This document shows positions 1 to 8,775 of a stretch of 64,000 bases of DNA, piece after piece; position 1 is the stretch's first letter, and each line of letters opens with the position of its first letter. Where the stretch lies: the NCBI RefSeq assembly GCF_018327685.1, contig NZ_BNEL01000001.1, positions 5,391,001 through 5,455,000 on the forward strand, in the 5' to 3' direction. The DNA comes from Streptomyces sp. TS71-3. Lineage in GTDB: Bacteria; Actinomycetota; Actinomycetes; Streptomycetales; Streptomycetaceae. The notes under the pieces were generated by a model that did no database searches, had not been told where the DNA came from, and worked only from the letters and a program-made list of their open reading frames with translations. The translations under genes were made by a program, and so were the position numbers.

Positions 1-640
1 GTGGGAACGGGTGTTCCTGATGCACGACGCGGCGCTCGCCCGAGAAGGCCTCGGCCGCATCAACGCCTGGAGCCAGTACATCGGCCAGGTCCGCTACCAG
101 GAGCGGCTGCGCACCCTGCTCGGCGTCGGGACGCTGCTCGCCGAGGCGATCGGCGTCAGCGGGTTCCGCGGCATCCAGGAGGACCTGGGCGAGCTCACCG
201 GCTACGTGGAGATCCTGGACCACTTCCTGGCCGCGGGCGAGGCCACCGCCCACCGCACCGACAGCGGCCTGCTCGCTCCGGGACCCACCCCGGCGGCGGC
301 CGTGTGGGCCGCGTCGGTGGCCGGCCGCGCGGTGGACATCGTCCGCACCATCGGCCAGTCGGGCCCGCTGATGCAGCCCACCGAGAACGACCTGCGCAAC
401 CCGGAGCTACGGCCCTTCCTCGACCGCTGGATGCACGGCAAGGACATCGGCGCTGCCGAGAAGTCCCGCCTCTTCCGCCTCGCCTGGGACCTCACCTCCG
501 ACGGCTTCGGGCAGCGCCAGCACCTCTACGAGTACGTGCACCGCGGCGACCTCGCCCGCAACCGGATCAACCTGTTCCACCGGCACGACCAGACCGACGT
601 CCGCGAGCGCATCCAGGCGCTCATCTCCCGGCCGCTGTGA
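1..640 (+). CDS. HpaB-type flavin-dependent oxygenase, C-terminal part (5'-truncated)
   Basis: Partial gene cut by the window edge: the reading frame is open from base 2 (WERVFLMHD...) and ends at the TGA at 638-640, so only about 212 C-terminal residues are seen. The WERVFL stretch, the helical domain with VRYQERL and the tail with DLTSDGFGQRQHLYEYVHRGD match the C-terminal half of the 4-hydroxyphenylacetate 3-monooxygenase (HpaB) family. These enzymes use FADH2 from a partner reductase to hydroxylate phenols. The GTG at 11 is internal, not a start. A methyltransferase follows 29 bp downstream, so hydroxylation followed by methylation of an aromatic is conceivable, but this is inference. The substrate cannot be read from the fragment. 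Confidence 0.85.
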   Translation, partial: WERVFLMHDAALAREGLGRINAWSQYIGQVRYQERLRTLLGVGTLLAEAIGVSGFRGIQEDLGELTGYVEILDHFLAAGEATAHRTDSGLLAPGPTPAAAVWAASVAGRAVDIVRTIGQSGPLMQPTENDLRNPELRPFLDRWMHGKDIGAAEKSRLFRLAWDLTSDGFGQRQHLYEYVHRGDLARNRINLFHRHDQTDVRERIQALISRPL

Positions 641-669
641 GCGGCGACCTGACAGCTCAGGGAGCAGAG

Positions 670-1488
670 ATGGTACGGAACACCCTGGCCGGCGCCCGGG
701 AACTGGCCGGCTACGACGACGTCAGCCGGATCCGGCAGGCACAGGACCACGACTGGGCGCTGGACCTCGCGCCCGGTCCGCCTACGCGCGTCGCCGACCT
801 CGGCTGCGGCACCGGCGCGCTGCTCGACGCCGCCCTCGGCCGCTGGCCCGGGGTGCGCCGGGCGCTCGGCGTGGACGGCGCGCCCGCCCGCGTCCGCGAG
901 GCCGCCGCCCGGCTCGCGGGACGCGCCGAGGTACGCGAGGGCGACGTGCGCCGGCTGCCGCCGCTGGACGAGTCGTTCGACCTGATCACGATGACCTCCG
1001 TGCTGCACTGGCTCCACCCCGACGAGGCACGGGCGTTCGCCTGGGTCGCCGCGCACCTCGCCCCGTCCGGCGCCTTCCTCCTCACCACCCACCACCCGGA
1101 CCCCGACCCGTCAGGACAGGGCGGCGAGGACGCCGTCGCCCGGGACGCGCTGGCCCTGCTCGGCATCCGCGGGCCGGACGCCCTGGACGGGATCGTGCCG
1201 ATGGGCGAACGGGCCCGCACCGCCGACGCCGTCGCCGCACTGCTCGCCCGGGTCCTGGTGGTGGACCGCTGCGAGGAGCGGCGCGTGACGGTCAAGGCGA
1301 GCGGCGCCGACGAGTACCGGCGCTTCCACGCCGCGACCTTCGGCACCTACTTCAGCCGCCTGGTACCCGAGGACGCCCAGGAGGACTTCTTCGCCGCCGT
1401 CGGCGAGGCCGCCGCGCGGCGGATGGCCGAGCACGGCGAGGTCTACGGCATCACGGTGCGCGCCTGGCGTGCACGACCCGCCGGGTGA
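670..1488 (+). CDS. class I SAM-dependent methyltransferase
   Basis: Protein of 272 aa with the class I methyltransferase core. Motif I is VADLGCGTGALLD near residues 41-53, an acidic residue ends the next strand (LGVDGAPAR), and a post-I region (EGDVRRLPPLDESFDLI) is followed by MTSVLHWLH. The start chosen is the ATG at 670, which has a good GGGAG ribosome site 6-7 bases upstream. A GTG at 637 overlapping the oxygenase stop (GTGA) is in frame and possible, but lacks a ribosome site. The gene probably shares a transcript with the oxygenase before it. It resembles small-molecule methyltransferases; the substrate is not predictable. Confidence 0.85.
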   Translation: MVRNTLAGARELAGYDDVSRIRQAQDHDWALDLAPGPPTRVADLGCGTGALLDAALGRWPGVRRALGVDGAPARVREAAARLAGRAEVREGDVRRLPPLDESFDLITMTSVLHWLHPDEARAFAWVAAHLAPSGAFLLTTHHPDPDPSGQGGEDAVARDALALLGIRGPDALDGIVPMGERARTADAVAALLARVLVVDRCEERRVTVKASGADEYRRFHAATFGTYFSRLVPEDAQEDFFAAVGEAAARRMAEHGEVYGITVRAWRARPAG

Positions 1489-1562
1489 CGAGCCCGGCAC
1501 AGTCCCATCCGCACGACCGACCGGCACACCGTGCCATTCCGCAGAACTGAACGGAGCAAGCC

Positions 1563-3215
1563 TTGCACAGCCGCAGATCGTTTTTGGCGCTGCCCGTGGC
1601 CGCACTGGCCGTCTCGGGCCTGAGCGCCTGTTCCGCCGACGACGGGGCCGCGGAGGCCGGCGACGGCACGCCGCAGGACGGCGGCACCGTGACCTTCGCC
1701 ACCGACGTGGAGCCGGAGATCCTGGACCCGCACGTCAGCCCGGCGGACATCGCGGGCGCCGTGATGCGCAACGTCTTCGACTCGCTGGTGGCCCAGGACG
1801 ACAAGGGCGACTTCTCGCCCTGGCTCGCCACCTCCTGGAACGTCTCGGACGACGGCAAGGCCTACACGTTCGCGCTCCGCAGGGACGTGACGTTCTCCGA
1901 CGGAACCCCGTTCGACGCCCACGCCGTCAAGGCCAACTTCGACCGGATCGTGGCACCCGCCACCAAGTCGCAGTACGCGGCCAAGCTCATGGGCCCCTAC
2001 GACCGCACCGAGATCGTCGACGCCCACACCGCCCGGGTGCATCTGAAGGAGGCCTACGGGTCGTTCCTGCACGCGGTCAGCACCACCTACCTCGGCTTCT
2101 ACTCGCCCAGGACGCTCAGCGCGCACCCCGACGAGCTGGCCGCGGGCAGCAGGTACAGCGTGGGCACGGGGCCGTTCAAGCTCGTCTCCCGCGTCAAGGG
2201 CCAGCGGCTGGTGTTCGAGCGCAACCAGGGCTACGAGTGGCCGCCGCCCGCCACCCGCACCACCGGGCGCCACCCGCACATCGACAAGCTGGTGGTCAGC
2301 TTCCTGCCCGAGAACGCCACCCGGCTCGGCGCCGTCACCTCCGGCCAGGCGGACATCGCCGACGCGGTGCCCGCCGGCCGTGTGAGCACCCTGAAGTCCG
2401 ACACCTCGCTCAGCATCCGGGGCCACGACTCGCCCGGCATCGTCTACGAGTACTACTTCAACACCGAGCGCACACCGTTCCACGAGCGCGACGCGCGGCT
2501 CGCGGTGCAGTACGCGGTCGACACCGAGGCCATCACCAAGGCCGTCTTCGCCGGCCAGTACGACCGCGCCTGGAGCCCGCTCAGCTCCGTGACACCCGGC
2601 TACGACGCGCTGCTCCAGGGCACCTGGCGGCACGACCCCAAGAAGGCAGGGCAGCTCCTGGACGGGCTCGGCTGGACGGGCCGCGACAAGGACGGCTACC
2701 GCACCCGGGGCGGCAGGCGGTTCTCCGTCACCCTGCTGTTCCAGCCGCAGTACACCAAGACCGAGCAGCAGACCTACGACACCGCGGTGCAGGACCAGCT
2801 CAAGAAGGTCGGCATCGAGCTGAAGCTGGTGCCCCTGGACGTCGGCGCCTACGCGCCCCGGCGGAACGAGGGCGACTACGACATGATCGCCTTCGCCTGG
2901 GGCGGCGCCGACCCCGACCTGCTGCGCAACGTCTTCCACTCCGAGAGCCAGCTCGCCGACGGCGGCGCCAACGGGTCCCGGGTGCGCGACGCGGCCATCG
3001 ACGGCTGGCTCGACCAGGCCAAGGCCTCCCAGGACCGCGCCGCGCGCGACGAGCTGTACGCCAAGGTGCAGCGCCGGGTCATCGAGCAGGGCTTCGCGCT
3101 GCCCGCCTACGTCGGCACCCGGCAGATGGCCGTCAGCGACCGGGTCGAGGGAGTCACGTTCGACGCCTCGGCCTGGCCGCTCTTCCACGACGCCTGGGTG
3201 GTCGACGGCAAGTGA
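1563..3215 (+). CDS. ABC transporter solute-binding lipoprotein, family 5 (peptide/nickel/glycoside type)
   Basis: Protein of 550 aa. The N-terminus carries a twin-arginine-like SRRSFLAL motif, a hydrophobic stretch and a lipobox LSAC with Cys23, so a Tat-exported lipoprotein is likely. The body has the family-5 binding-protein signature: GGTVTFATDVEPEILDPH, then WNVSDDGKAYTFALRRDVTFSDGTPFDAHAVKANFDR. It captures a substrate outside the membrane for the two permeases that follow. The start is a TTG with GGAG about 6 bases upstream; it is the only start that gives a complete signal peptide. The stop overlaps a GTG start of the next gene. Ligand class is unknown: family 5 includes peptide, nickel and oligosaccharide binders, and the kinase at 6999 hints at a sugar. 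Confidence 0.93.
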   Translation: MHSRRSFLALPVAALAVSGLSACSADDGAAEAGDGTPQDGGTVTFATDVEPEILDPHVSPADIAGAVMRNVFDSLVAQDDKGDFSPWLATSWNVSDDGKAYTFALRRDVTFSDGTPFDAHAVKANFDRIVAPATKSQYAAKLMGPYDRTEIVDAHTARVHLKEAYGSFLHAVSTTYLGFYSPRTLSAHPDELAAGSRYSVGTGPFKLVSRVKGQRLVFERNQGYEWPPPATRTTGRHPHIDKLVVSFLPENATRLGAVTSGQADIADAVPAGRVSTLKSDTSLSIRGHDSPGIVYEYYFNTERTPFHERDARLAVQYAVDTEAITKAVFAGQYDRAWSPLSSVTPGYDALLQGTWRHDPKKAGQLLDGLGWTGRDKDGYRTRGGRRFSVTLLFQPQYTKTEQQTYDTAVQDQLKKVGIELKLVPLDVGAYAPRRNEGDYDMIAFAWGGADPDLLRNVFHSESQLADGGANGSRVRDAAIDGWLDQAKASQDRAARDELYAKVQRRVIEQGFALPAYVGTRQMAVSDRVEGVTFDASAWPLFHDAWVVDGK

Positions 3216-4213
3216 GGAAGACCCCTGTCCCCCCGCGCCGGCGCGAGGCGCCCGGCGCGGGGGGCGCAGCCGCGGGGCCGGTGCTCCGCTTCGTGCTGCG
3301 GCGGCTGGCCGCCGGACTGCTGGTGCTGTGGGGCGCGGCCACGCTCGCGTTCCTCGCGCTGCACCTGGTGCCCGGGGACATCGTCGACACCCTGCTCGGT
3401 CCCAGCACCACCGCGACGCCCGCGCTACGCGCGCAGATCCGCGCGGACTACGGCCTCGACCAGCCGCTGCCCGTGCAGTACGCCCACACCCTCGCGTCGC
3501 TGGCCACCGGTGACCTCGGCCGCTCCTACCAGCTCGGCCAGCCGGTGACGGGCGTGCTCTCCGGGCAGGTGGTGCCGACGGTCGAACTGGCCCTGGCCGC
3601 CTGCGCCACCGCGCTGCTGCTCGCCTTCGCCGCGGCCTACGCCACGGCCGGACGCGGGCGCGCCGCCCGCACCGCGGCCTCCGGGGTGGAACTGCTGGCC
3701 ACCTCGGTGCCGTCGTTCTGGCTCGGCATCCTAGGGCTGACGTTCCTCTCATACCGGTGGCACCTGCTCCCGGCCACCGGCGCCGACGGCCTCGCCTCGC
3801 TGCTGCTGCCCGCGGTCACCCTCGCGCTGCCCATCGCGGGCGTCCTGGCCCAGGTGATCAGGCAGGAGCTGGACCTCGCGGCGTCGCGTCCGTTCGTGCT
3901 TACCGCGCGCTCCCGGGGGGCGTCCGGGCACGGGGTGTTCCTCCGGCACACCGGGCGCCATGCCGCTCTGCCCGTCGCCACGCTCGCCGGCTGGATCACC
4001 GGCAGCCTGCTCAGCGGCGCCGTGCTCACCGAGACGGTGTTCGCCCGCCCCGGCCTCGGCCGGGTCCTGGTCACCGCCGTGACCGGCAAGGACATCCCGG
4101 TGGTCAGCGCCCTGGTGGTGCTGTCCGCCGCCGCCTTCGTCGTCGTCAACCTGCTGGTCGACCTGCTCTACCTGGCCATCGACCCCCGCCTGCGGACGGA
4201 GGCCCCCGTATGA
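3212..4213 (+). CDS. ABC transporter permease, DppB-like
   Basis: First integral-membrane subunit of the importer, about 333 aa from the GTG at 3212, which overlaps the binding-protein stop. A second in-frame GTG at 3281 starts directly at VLRFVLRRLAAGLLVLWG, the usual N-terminus of DppB proteins, so the true start may be 3281 (310 aa). Six hydrophobic segments are visible. The conserved cytoplasmic loop reads LTARSRGASGHGVFLRHTGRHA, where the ATPase docks, and LLSGAVLTETVFARPGLGR follows as in DppB. It pairs with the next permease, whose ATG overlaps this stop (ATGA), implying translational coupling. Confidence 0.92.
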   Translation: MRKTPVPPRRREAPGAGGAAAGPVLRFVLRRLAAGLLVLWGAATLAFLALHLVPGDIVDTLLGPSTTATPALRAQIRADYGLDQPLPVQYAHTLASLATGDLGRSYQLGQPVTGVLSGQVVPTVELALAACATALLLAFAAAYATAGRGRAARTAASGVELLATSVPSFWLGILGLTFLSYRWHLLPATGADGLASLLLPAVTLALPIAGVLAQVIRQELDLAASRPFVLTARSRGASGHGVFLRHTGRHAALPVATLAGWITGSLLSGAVLTETVFARPGLGRVLVTAVTGKDIPVVSALVVLSAAAFVVVNLLVDLLYLAIDPRLRTEAPV

Positions 4214-5142
4214 GCCGGACACTCGACAGAACCGGCCGGACCCCGGCGCCGGACGGGGCACGGGGCCCGCACGGAACGGGCGGGGACACCGGCGCCGCCG
4301 ACCCGGGCAAGCCGCGCCGCCGCCGGCGCGGACTCGTGTCACCGGCGCTCGCGGCGGTGTACGGCGCGCTCGGGGTGCTCGTGCTCCTCACCGTGTTCGC
4401 GCCCGGCCTGCTCGCGCCCTACGAGCCGAACGACACCCACGTGCTCTCGGCGTTCCAGGCGCCCGGCGCCGCCCACCCCTTCGGTACCGACGAACTCGGC
4501 CGCGACGTGCTGTCACGCGTGATCCACGGCGCCCGGACCTCCCTCACCATCGGCGTCGGCGCGTCCGCGATCGGCGTCGTCGGCGGGGCGCTGGTCGGGC
4601 TGCTCGCGGCCGTCGGCGGCTCCCGCACGGACCAGGTGCTGATGCGCGCCATGGACGTGCTGCTCGCCTTCCCGGAACTGCTCCTCGCGCTGCTGGTGGT
4701 GAGCGTGGTGGGCGCCGGGGCCGGCAACGTGCTGGCGGCGATCGGCCTCGCCGCGGTGCCCAACTACGCACGCCTGGTACGGGCGCAGGCGCTGGTCGTG
4801 CTGCGCTCCGGGTACGTCGAGGCGGCGGTCGTGCTGGGCGCCGGCCGGGGCACCATCGTGCTGCGGCACGTGCTGCCCAACGTGGCGGGCCCCCTGCTGG
4901 TGCTCGCCACCATCGGCACCGGCACCGCCGTGGTCTCCGGCGCCGCACTCAGCTTCCTCGGCCTCGGGCCCGCGCCGCCCACCGCGGAGTGGGGCGCCAT
5001 GCTCTCCGAGGGTCGCGAATACCTCGCCACCGCCTGGTGGGTGGGCGTCTTCCCGGGCGTCGCCGTGGCCGCCGTGGTGCTCTCCCTCACGCTGCTCGGC
5101 CGCCACCTGAAGTCCCGCGCCGACACAGGAGAGCCCTCGTGA
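4210..5142 (+). CDS. ABC transporter permease, DppC-like
   Basis: Second permease, 310 aa. An N-terminal cytoplasmic tail of about 40 residues ends in KPRRRRRG, followed by a first membrane helix. The DppC signature HPFGTDELGRDVLSRVIHGARTSL follows at about 95-118, then five more helices. The ATPase-docking loop has AAVVLGAGRGTIVLRHVLPN, and the C-terminal GAALSFLGLGPAPPTAEWGAML is diagnostic of this family. The start is the ATG of an ATGA overlap with the preceding gene. The stop overlaps the GTG of the ATPase gene, so four genes are translationally linked. Confidence 0.94.
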   Translation: MSRTLDRTGRTPAPDGARGPHGTGGDTGAADPGKPRRRRRGLVSPALAAVYGALGVLVLLTVFAPGLLAPYEPNDTHVLSAFQAPGAAHPFGTDELGRDVLSRVIHGARTSLTIGVGASAIGVVGGALVGLLAAVGGSRTDQVLMRAMDVLLAFPELLLALLVVSVVGAGAGNVLAAIGLAAVPNYARLVRAQALVVLRSGYVEAAVVLGAGRGTIVLRHVLPNVAGPLLVLATIGTGTAVVSGAALSFLGLGPAPPTAEWGAMLSEGREYLATAWWVGVFPGVAVAAVVLSLTLLGRHLKSRADTGEPS

Positions 5143-6806
5143 CCGACAGAACCGGTACCGCCGGCGACACCACGGCCGGCGGAGCGGAGGGTCGCCGGGA
5201 CGGCGGCACGGCCAGGCCGGCCTCGGCGCCGCTCCTGGTCGACGTGGCAGGGCTCAGCGTGCGGTTCGGCGAGGTCGGCGCCGTGCGCGGGGTGGACCTC
5301 CGGGTCCGGCCGGGCGAATGCCTCGCCCTGGTCGGCGAGTCGGGGTCGGGCAAGAGCACCGTGGCACGGGCGCTGCTCGGCCTCGCCGGGGCCGGCGCCG
5401 GCGTCACCGCCCGGCGGCTGGAGGTCGCGGGGCGGGACACGCGTGGCTTCACCGACCGCGACTGGCGCGCGGTACGCGGCCGGCACGCCGCCCTCGTCGC
5501 CCAGGACGCGCTCGTCTCGCTCGACCCGCTGCGCACGCTGCGCGCCGAGATCGCCGAGCCGATGCGGGTGCACGGCACGGTCGCCCGCGAGCGCATCGCC
5601 GAGCGCGTGGTCGAGCTCCTCGCGGCGGTCGGGGTGCCGGAGCCCGCGGCGCGGGCGGCGCAGTACCCGCACCAGCTCTCCGGCGGGCTGCGGCAGCGCG
5701 CCCTGATCGCCTCCGCGCTCGCCGCCGACCCGCGCCTGCTGATCGCCGACGAGCCCACCACCGCGCTCGACGTCACCGTGCAGGAGCAGATCCTCGGCCT
5801 CTTCCGCACCGCCAAGCAGTCGGGCAAGGGCATCCTCCTCATCAGCCACGACCTGGCCGTCGTCGCCCGGATCGCGGACCGCACCGCCGTGCTGCGGGCC
5901 GGCGAGATCGTCGAGGAGGGCCCCACCGCACGGCTCATCCGCCGCCCACGGCACCCGTACACGCGCAGGCTTCTGGCCTCGGTCCCCGCACCGCGCACCG
6001 CATCCGCAGCCCCGGAGGCCGCCGTCGTGCTCGCGGCCGGCGGCCTGCGCAAGAGCTACGGCGGCCGGCTCGCCGTGGACGGCGTGGCGCTGGAGCTGCG
6101 CGCCGGCGAGGCGCTCGGCCTGGTCGGCGGGTCCGGCTCCGGGAAGACGACGGTGGCCAGGCTGGCGCTCGGGCTGCTGCTCCCGGACGAGGGCGAGGTA
6201 CGGCTCGACGGGGCGCCCTGGTCGGCGCTGTCCGAGAAGCGCCGGCGGGCACGGCGGCACCGCATCCAGCTGGTGCCGCAGGACCCGTACGGCTCCCTCG
6301 ACCCGCGCTGGACCGTCCGCCGCCTCGTCGCCGAGGCGCTGCCGCGCGGTGCGGAACGCCCGGCCAGGATCGGCGAGCTGCTCGGCCTGGTGGGCCTGTC
6401 CGGCGACCATCTGGACCGCCGCGCCCACCAGCTCTCCGGCGGCCAGCGCCAGCGCGTGGCGATCGCCCGCGCCCTCGCCCCGGGGCCCGCGGTGCTCGTC
6501 TGCGACGAGCCGGTCTCCGCGCTGGACGTCTCCGTGCAGGCCCAGATCCTCGACCTCCTGGACGGCCTGCGCACCCGCCTCGGCCTGGCGCTGCTGTTCA
6601 TCTCGCACGACCTCGCCGTGGTCCGCCACGTCAGCGACCGGGTCGCCGTGATGTGCCAGGGCCGGATCGTCGAGGAGAACACCGCGGCCGAACTGTTCGC
6701 GCACCCCCGGCACCCGTACACCAGGGAGCTGCTGGCCGCGTCCCCGGCCCTGGTCCGAGGGGAGGCGGCCTCAGGGGCGCAGCGGCGATCCGGGCGCCGG
6801 CGGTGA
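5139..6806 (+). CDS. ABC transporter ATPase, two fused nucleotide-binding domains (DppD-DppF type)
   Basis: Single polypeptide of 555 aa joining both ATPases of a Dpp/Opp importer. Domain 1 has Walker A GESGSGKS at residues 66-73, signature LSGGL (Leu in place of the usual Gln) near 180, and Walker B LLIADEPTTALD. Domain 2 has Walker A GGSGSGKT near 330, LSGGQRQRVAIARAL near 431 and VLVCDEPVSALD. Both domains end with the HPYTR motif of peptide-type importers. GTG start inside a GTGA overlap, with AGGAGAG about 6 bases upstream. It powers uptake through the two permeases. The fusion is common in actinomycetes. Confidence 0.95.
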   Translation: MTDRTGTAGDTTAGGAEGRRDGGTARPASAPLLVDVAGLSVRFGEVGAVRGVDLRVRPGECLALVGESGSGKSTVARALLGLAGAGAGVTARRLEVAGRDTRGFTDRDWRAVRGRHAALVAQDALVSLDPLRTLRAEIAEPMRVHGTVARERIAERVVELLAAVGVPEPAARAAQYPHQLSGGLRQRALIASALAADPRLLIADEPTTALDVTVQEQILGLFRTAKQSGKGILLISHDLAVVARIADRTAVLRAGEIVEEGPTARLIRRPRHPYTRRLLASVPAPRTASAAPEAAVVLAAGGLRKSYGGRLAVDGVALELRAGEALGLVGGSGSGKTTVARLALGLLLPDEGEVRLDGAPWSALSEKRRRARRHRIQLVPQDPYGSLDPRWTVRRLVAEALPRGAERPARIGELLGLVGLSGDHLDRRAHQLSGGQRQRVAIARALAPGPAVLVCDEPVSALDVSVQAQILDLLDGLRTRLGLALLFISHDLAVVRHVSDRVAVMCQGRIVEENTAAELFAHPRHPYTRELLAASPALVRGEAASGAQRRSGRRR

Positions 6807-6998
6807 TCCGCCCGGCGCCGTCCGCCGCTGCCCTGTTCGCCCTCCCGGCCCATCCCCACTCCGAGGCCGGTACGGCACGGTCGCCGGCCGGTGGTCCGGT
6901 GCGTCCCCGATCCTGTACTCGGCGTCCGCGGTCGCCCCGTACGTCCTGGCGCCCCGCCGGACGGGCCGCGGGTTCGCGCCGGCAGGCGGGAGCAACGG
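6807..6998. other. intergenic spacer between importer and kinase
   Basis: 192 bp without a supported gene. No clear -35/-10 pair or strong hairpin is seen, so the kinase could be transcribed from the importer operon. The ribosome site of the kinase lies at its right end. Confidence 0.4.
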
Positions 6999-8663
6999 AT
7001 GAACACAGGACCCGAACCGGGCAGCCCGACGGCGGGCGCCGGCTCCGGCGGTTCGGCCGCGCCCGATGGTGGCGGTGAGCCGCACGAGCCCGTGCCGGTC
7101 GGCCTGCCCCCGGCACCCGAGGACGGCCGCGCGTTCACGGCACCGGCCGACGCGCCCAGCGGCGCTGGAACCCCGCCGCTCGCCGGGCTCGACCTCGGCT
7201 CGACCCGCATCAAGGCCGTGGTGTGCGTACAGGACGGCCGGGTTCTCGGCGCCGCGGAACGACCCACCCCGCTCGGGGAGAACGACGCGGACGCGCTGGT
7301 CGCCGCCGCTCTCGGCACCCTCGCCGACGCGCTCGGCCGCAGCGGGCTCGCCCGCGCCGGGCGGGCCCCGGCCGCGGTGGGCCTGACCGGCATGGCCGAG
7401 ACCGGCGTGCCGCTGGACCGCGAAGGGCGCCCCACCGGGCCCCTGCTCGCCTGGTCCGACCCGCGCGGCGCCGAGCAGGCGGCCCGGCTGGTCCGCTCGG
7501 TGGGCGCGGAAGCACTCCACGGCGCCACCGGCGTACGCCCCTCCGCGAAGGCGCCGCTCGCCAAGTGGTGCTGGCTGCGCGACGAGCGGCCCGAGGCGCT
7601 GCGCCGCATGGCGGTGTGGGCCGGCGCCGCCGACCTCGTCGCCCGTGCGCTGACCGGCGTCACCGCCACCGACGCCACGTTCGCGCAGCGCACCATGGGC
7701 TTCGACGTGCACCGGCGCCGCTGGGACCACGAACTCCTCGCGCTCGGCGGGCTCTCGGAACGGCGGCTCCCGCCCGTGCGCGAGCCGGGCGAGCCCGTGG
7801 GGCCGGTGACCGCGGAGGGCGCCGCGCGGGTCCCCGGCCTGCGCCCCGGCACCCCGGTCGTGATCGCCGGGCACGACCACCTCGTCGGCGCCTGGGCGGC
7901 GGGCGCGCGCACCGCCGGCGACCTCGCCGACTCGATGGGCACGGCGGAAGCGGTGGTCACGCTCGCGGACACCCCGCCCGACCCGGCCCGTGCGCTGGCG
8001 GAGGGCATCGGCTACGGGCGCCACGCCGACGGCCGCAGCTGGTACCTGATCGCCGGCACCGGAAGCTGCGGCGCCCTCGCCGACTGGTGCGCCGACCTGC
8101 TCGGGCTGCCGCCGGGCACCGGACGCCACGAGCGCTTCGGCGCGCTGCTGGCAGCAGCGGGCCTGGGGCCCACCGGGGTGGTCGTCGAGCCGTACTTCAC
8201 GGGCCGCACCGCCCCCGCGCCCGATCCCCACCGGTCCCTGGCCCTGCACGGCCTCGGCCCCGGCGACGGGCCCGCAAGGCTGGCGCTGGCCGTCGTGGAG
8301 GCCACCGCCTACCAGGCGCGTTGGATGGCGGAGGCGCAGGCCGCACTGGTCGGCGCCCCGCCGCGCAGGACCCTGCTGCTGGGCGGCCCCGTCGCCCAGC
8401 CCCGCTGGCCGCGCGTCAAGGCCGCGGTCGGCCCCTGGCCGCTCCACGTGCTCGCCGAGCACCGGGCGCCCGCGGTGGGGGCGGCACTCCTCGCGGCCCC
8501 CGCCGCGGGCCTGCCGGCGCCGGACCCGCTGCCCGTCACCCGGCTGCGCCCTGGCCCCGACGAGGACCCGGCCCGCTATGCGGCGGTGTACCGGGACGCG
8601 TTCCTGCCGGCCGTGCGGCGCCCCGCCGTTCCCTCCGGGGGCCCCGAGTCGCGGCGGTCGTGA
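6999..8663 (+). CDS. FGGY-family carbohydrate kinase
   Basis: Protein of 554 aa. After a Gly/Pro-rich N-terminal tail of about 65 residues the actin-like ATPase fold begins with LDLGSTRIKAVV (phosphate-1 loop). Other family landmarks are GLTGMAETGVPLD, LAWSDPR, DATFAQRTMGFDV, VVIAGHDHLVGAWAAG and DSMGTAEAVVT. FGGY kinases phosphorylate xylulose, gluconate, glycerol, ribulose and similar sugars; the substrate here is open. ATG start with GGGAG 6-7 bases upstream; the earlier in-frame GTG starts have no ribosome site. Placed on the same strand 192 bp after a complete importer, it probably phosphorylates the imported sugar or a product of it. Confidence 0.88.
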   Translation: MNTGPEPGSPTAGAGSGGSAAPDGGGEPHEPVPVGLPPAPEDGRAFTAPADAPSGAGTPPLAGLDLGSTRIKAVVCVQDGRVLGAAERPTPLGENDADALVAAALGTLADALGRSGLARAGRAPAAVGLTGMAETGVPLDREGRPTGPLLAWSDPRGAEQAARLVRSVGAEALHGATGVRPSAKAPLAKWCWLRDERPEALRRMAVWAGAADLVARALTGVTATDATFAQRTMGFDVHRRRWDHELLALGGLSERRLPPVREPGEPVGPVTAEGAARVPGLRPGTPVVIAGHDHLVGAWAAGARTAGDLADSMGTAEAVVTLADTPPDPARALAEGIGYGRHADGRSWYLIAGTGSCGALADWCADLLGLPPGTGRHERFGALLAAAGLGPTGVVVEPYFTGRTAPAPDPHRSLALHGLGPGDGPARLALAVVEATAYQARWMAEAQAALVGAPPRRTLLLGGPVAQPRWPRVKAAVGPWPLHVLAEHRAPAVGAALLAAPAAGLPAPDPLPVTRLRPGPDEDPARYAAVYRDAFLPAVRRPAVPSGGPESRRS

Positions 8664-8710
8664 CCACCGTGCGGCCCGGGACGGGACCTTCGGCGGGAGG
8701 AGCCGCGCGC

Positions 8711-8775
8711 CTCACGGGCAGGACGGCTGCGGCCCCCCGCGTCACGGGCAGGACGGCGCTGCGGCCCCTGCGTCA
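8711..8775. repeat. two-copy imperfect direct repeat, about 30 bp period
   Basis: The block TCACGGGCAGGACGGC followed by TGCGGCCCC occurs at 8711 and again at 8742 (the second with one extra base), between the convergent kinase and peptidase genes. The right copy runs to the peptidase stop. Function unknown. Confidence 0.5.

Noticed and set aside
1443..3752. 769-codon minus-strand open frame opposite the importer genes
   Set aside because: Antisense to well-supported importer genes; composition is the usual GC-rich shadow with no domain or ribosome site.
6807..6998. Small gene between the importer ATPase and the kinase
   Set aside because: Frames here are Pro/Arg/Ala-rich, lack ribosome sites and carry no motif.
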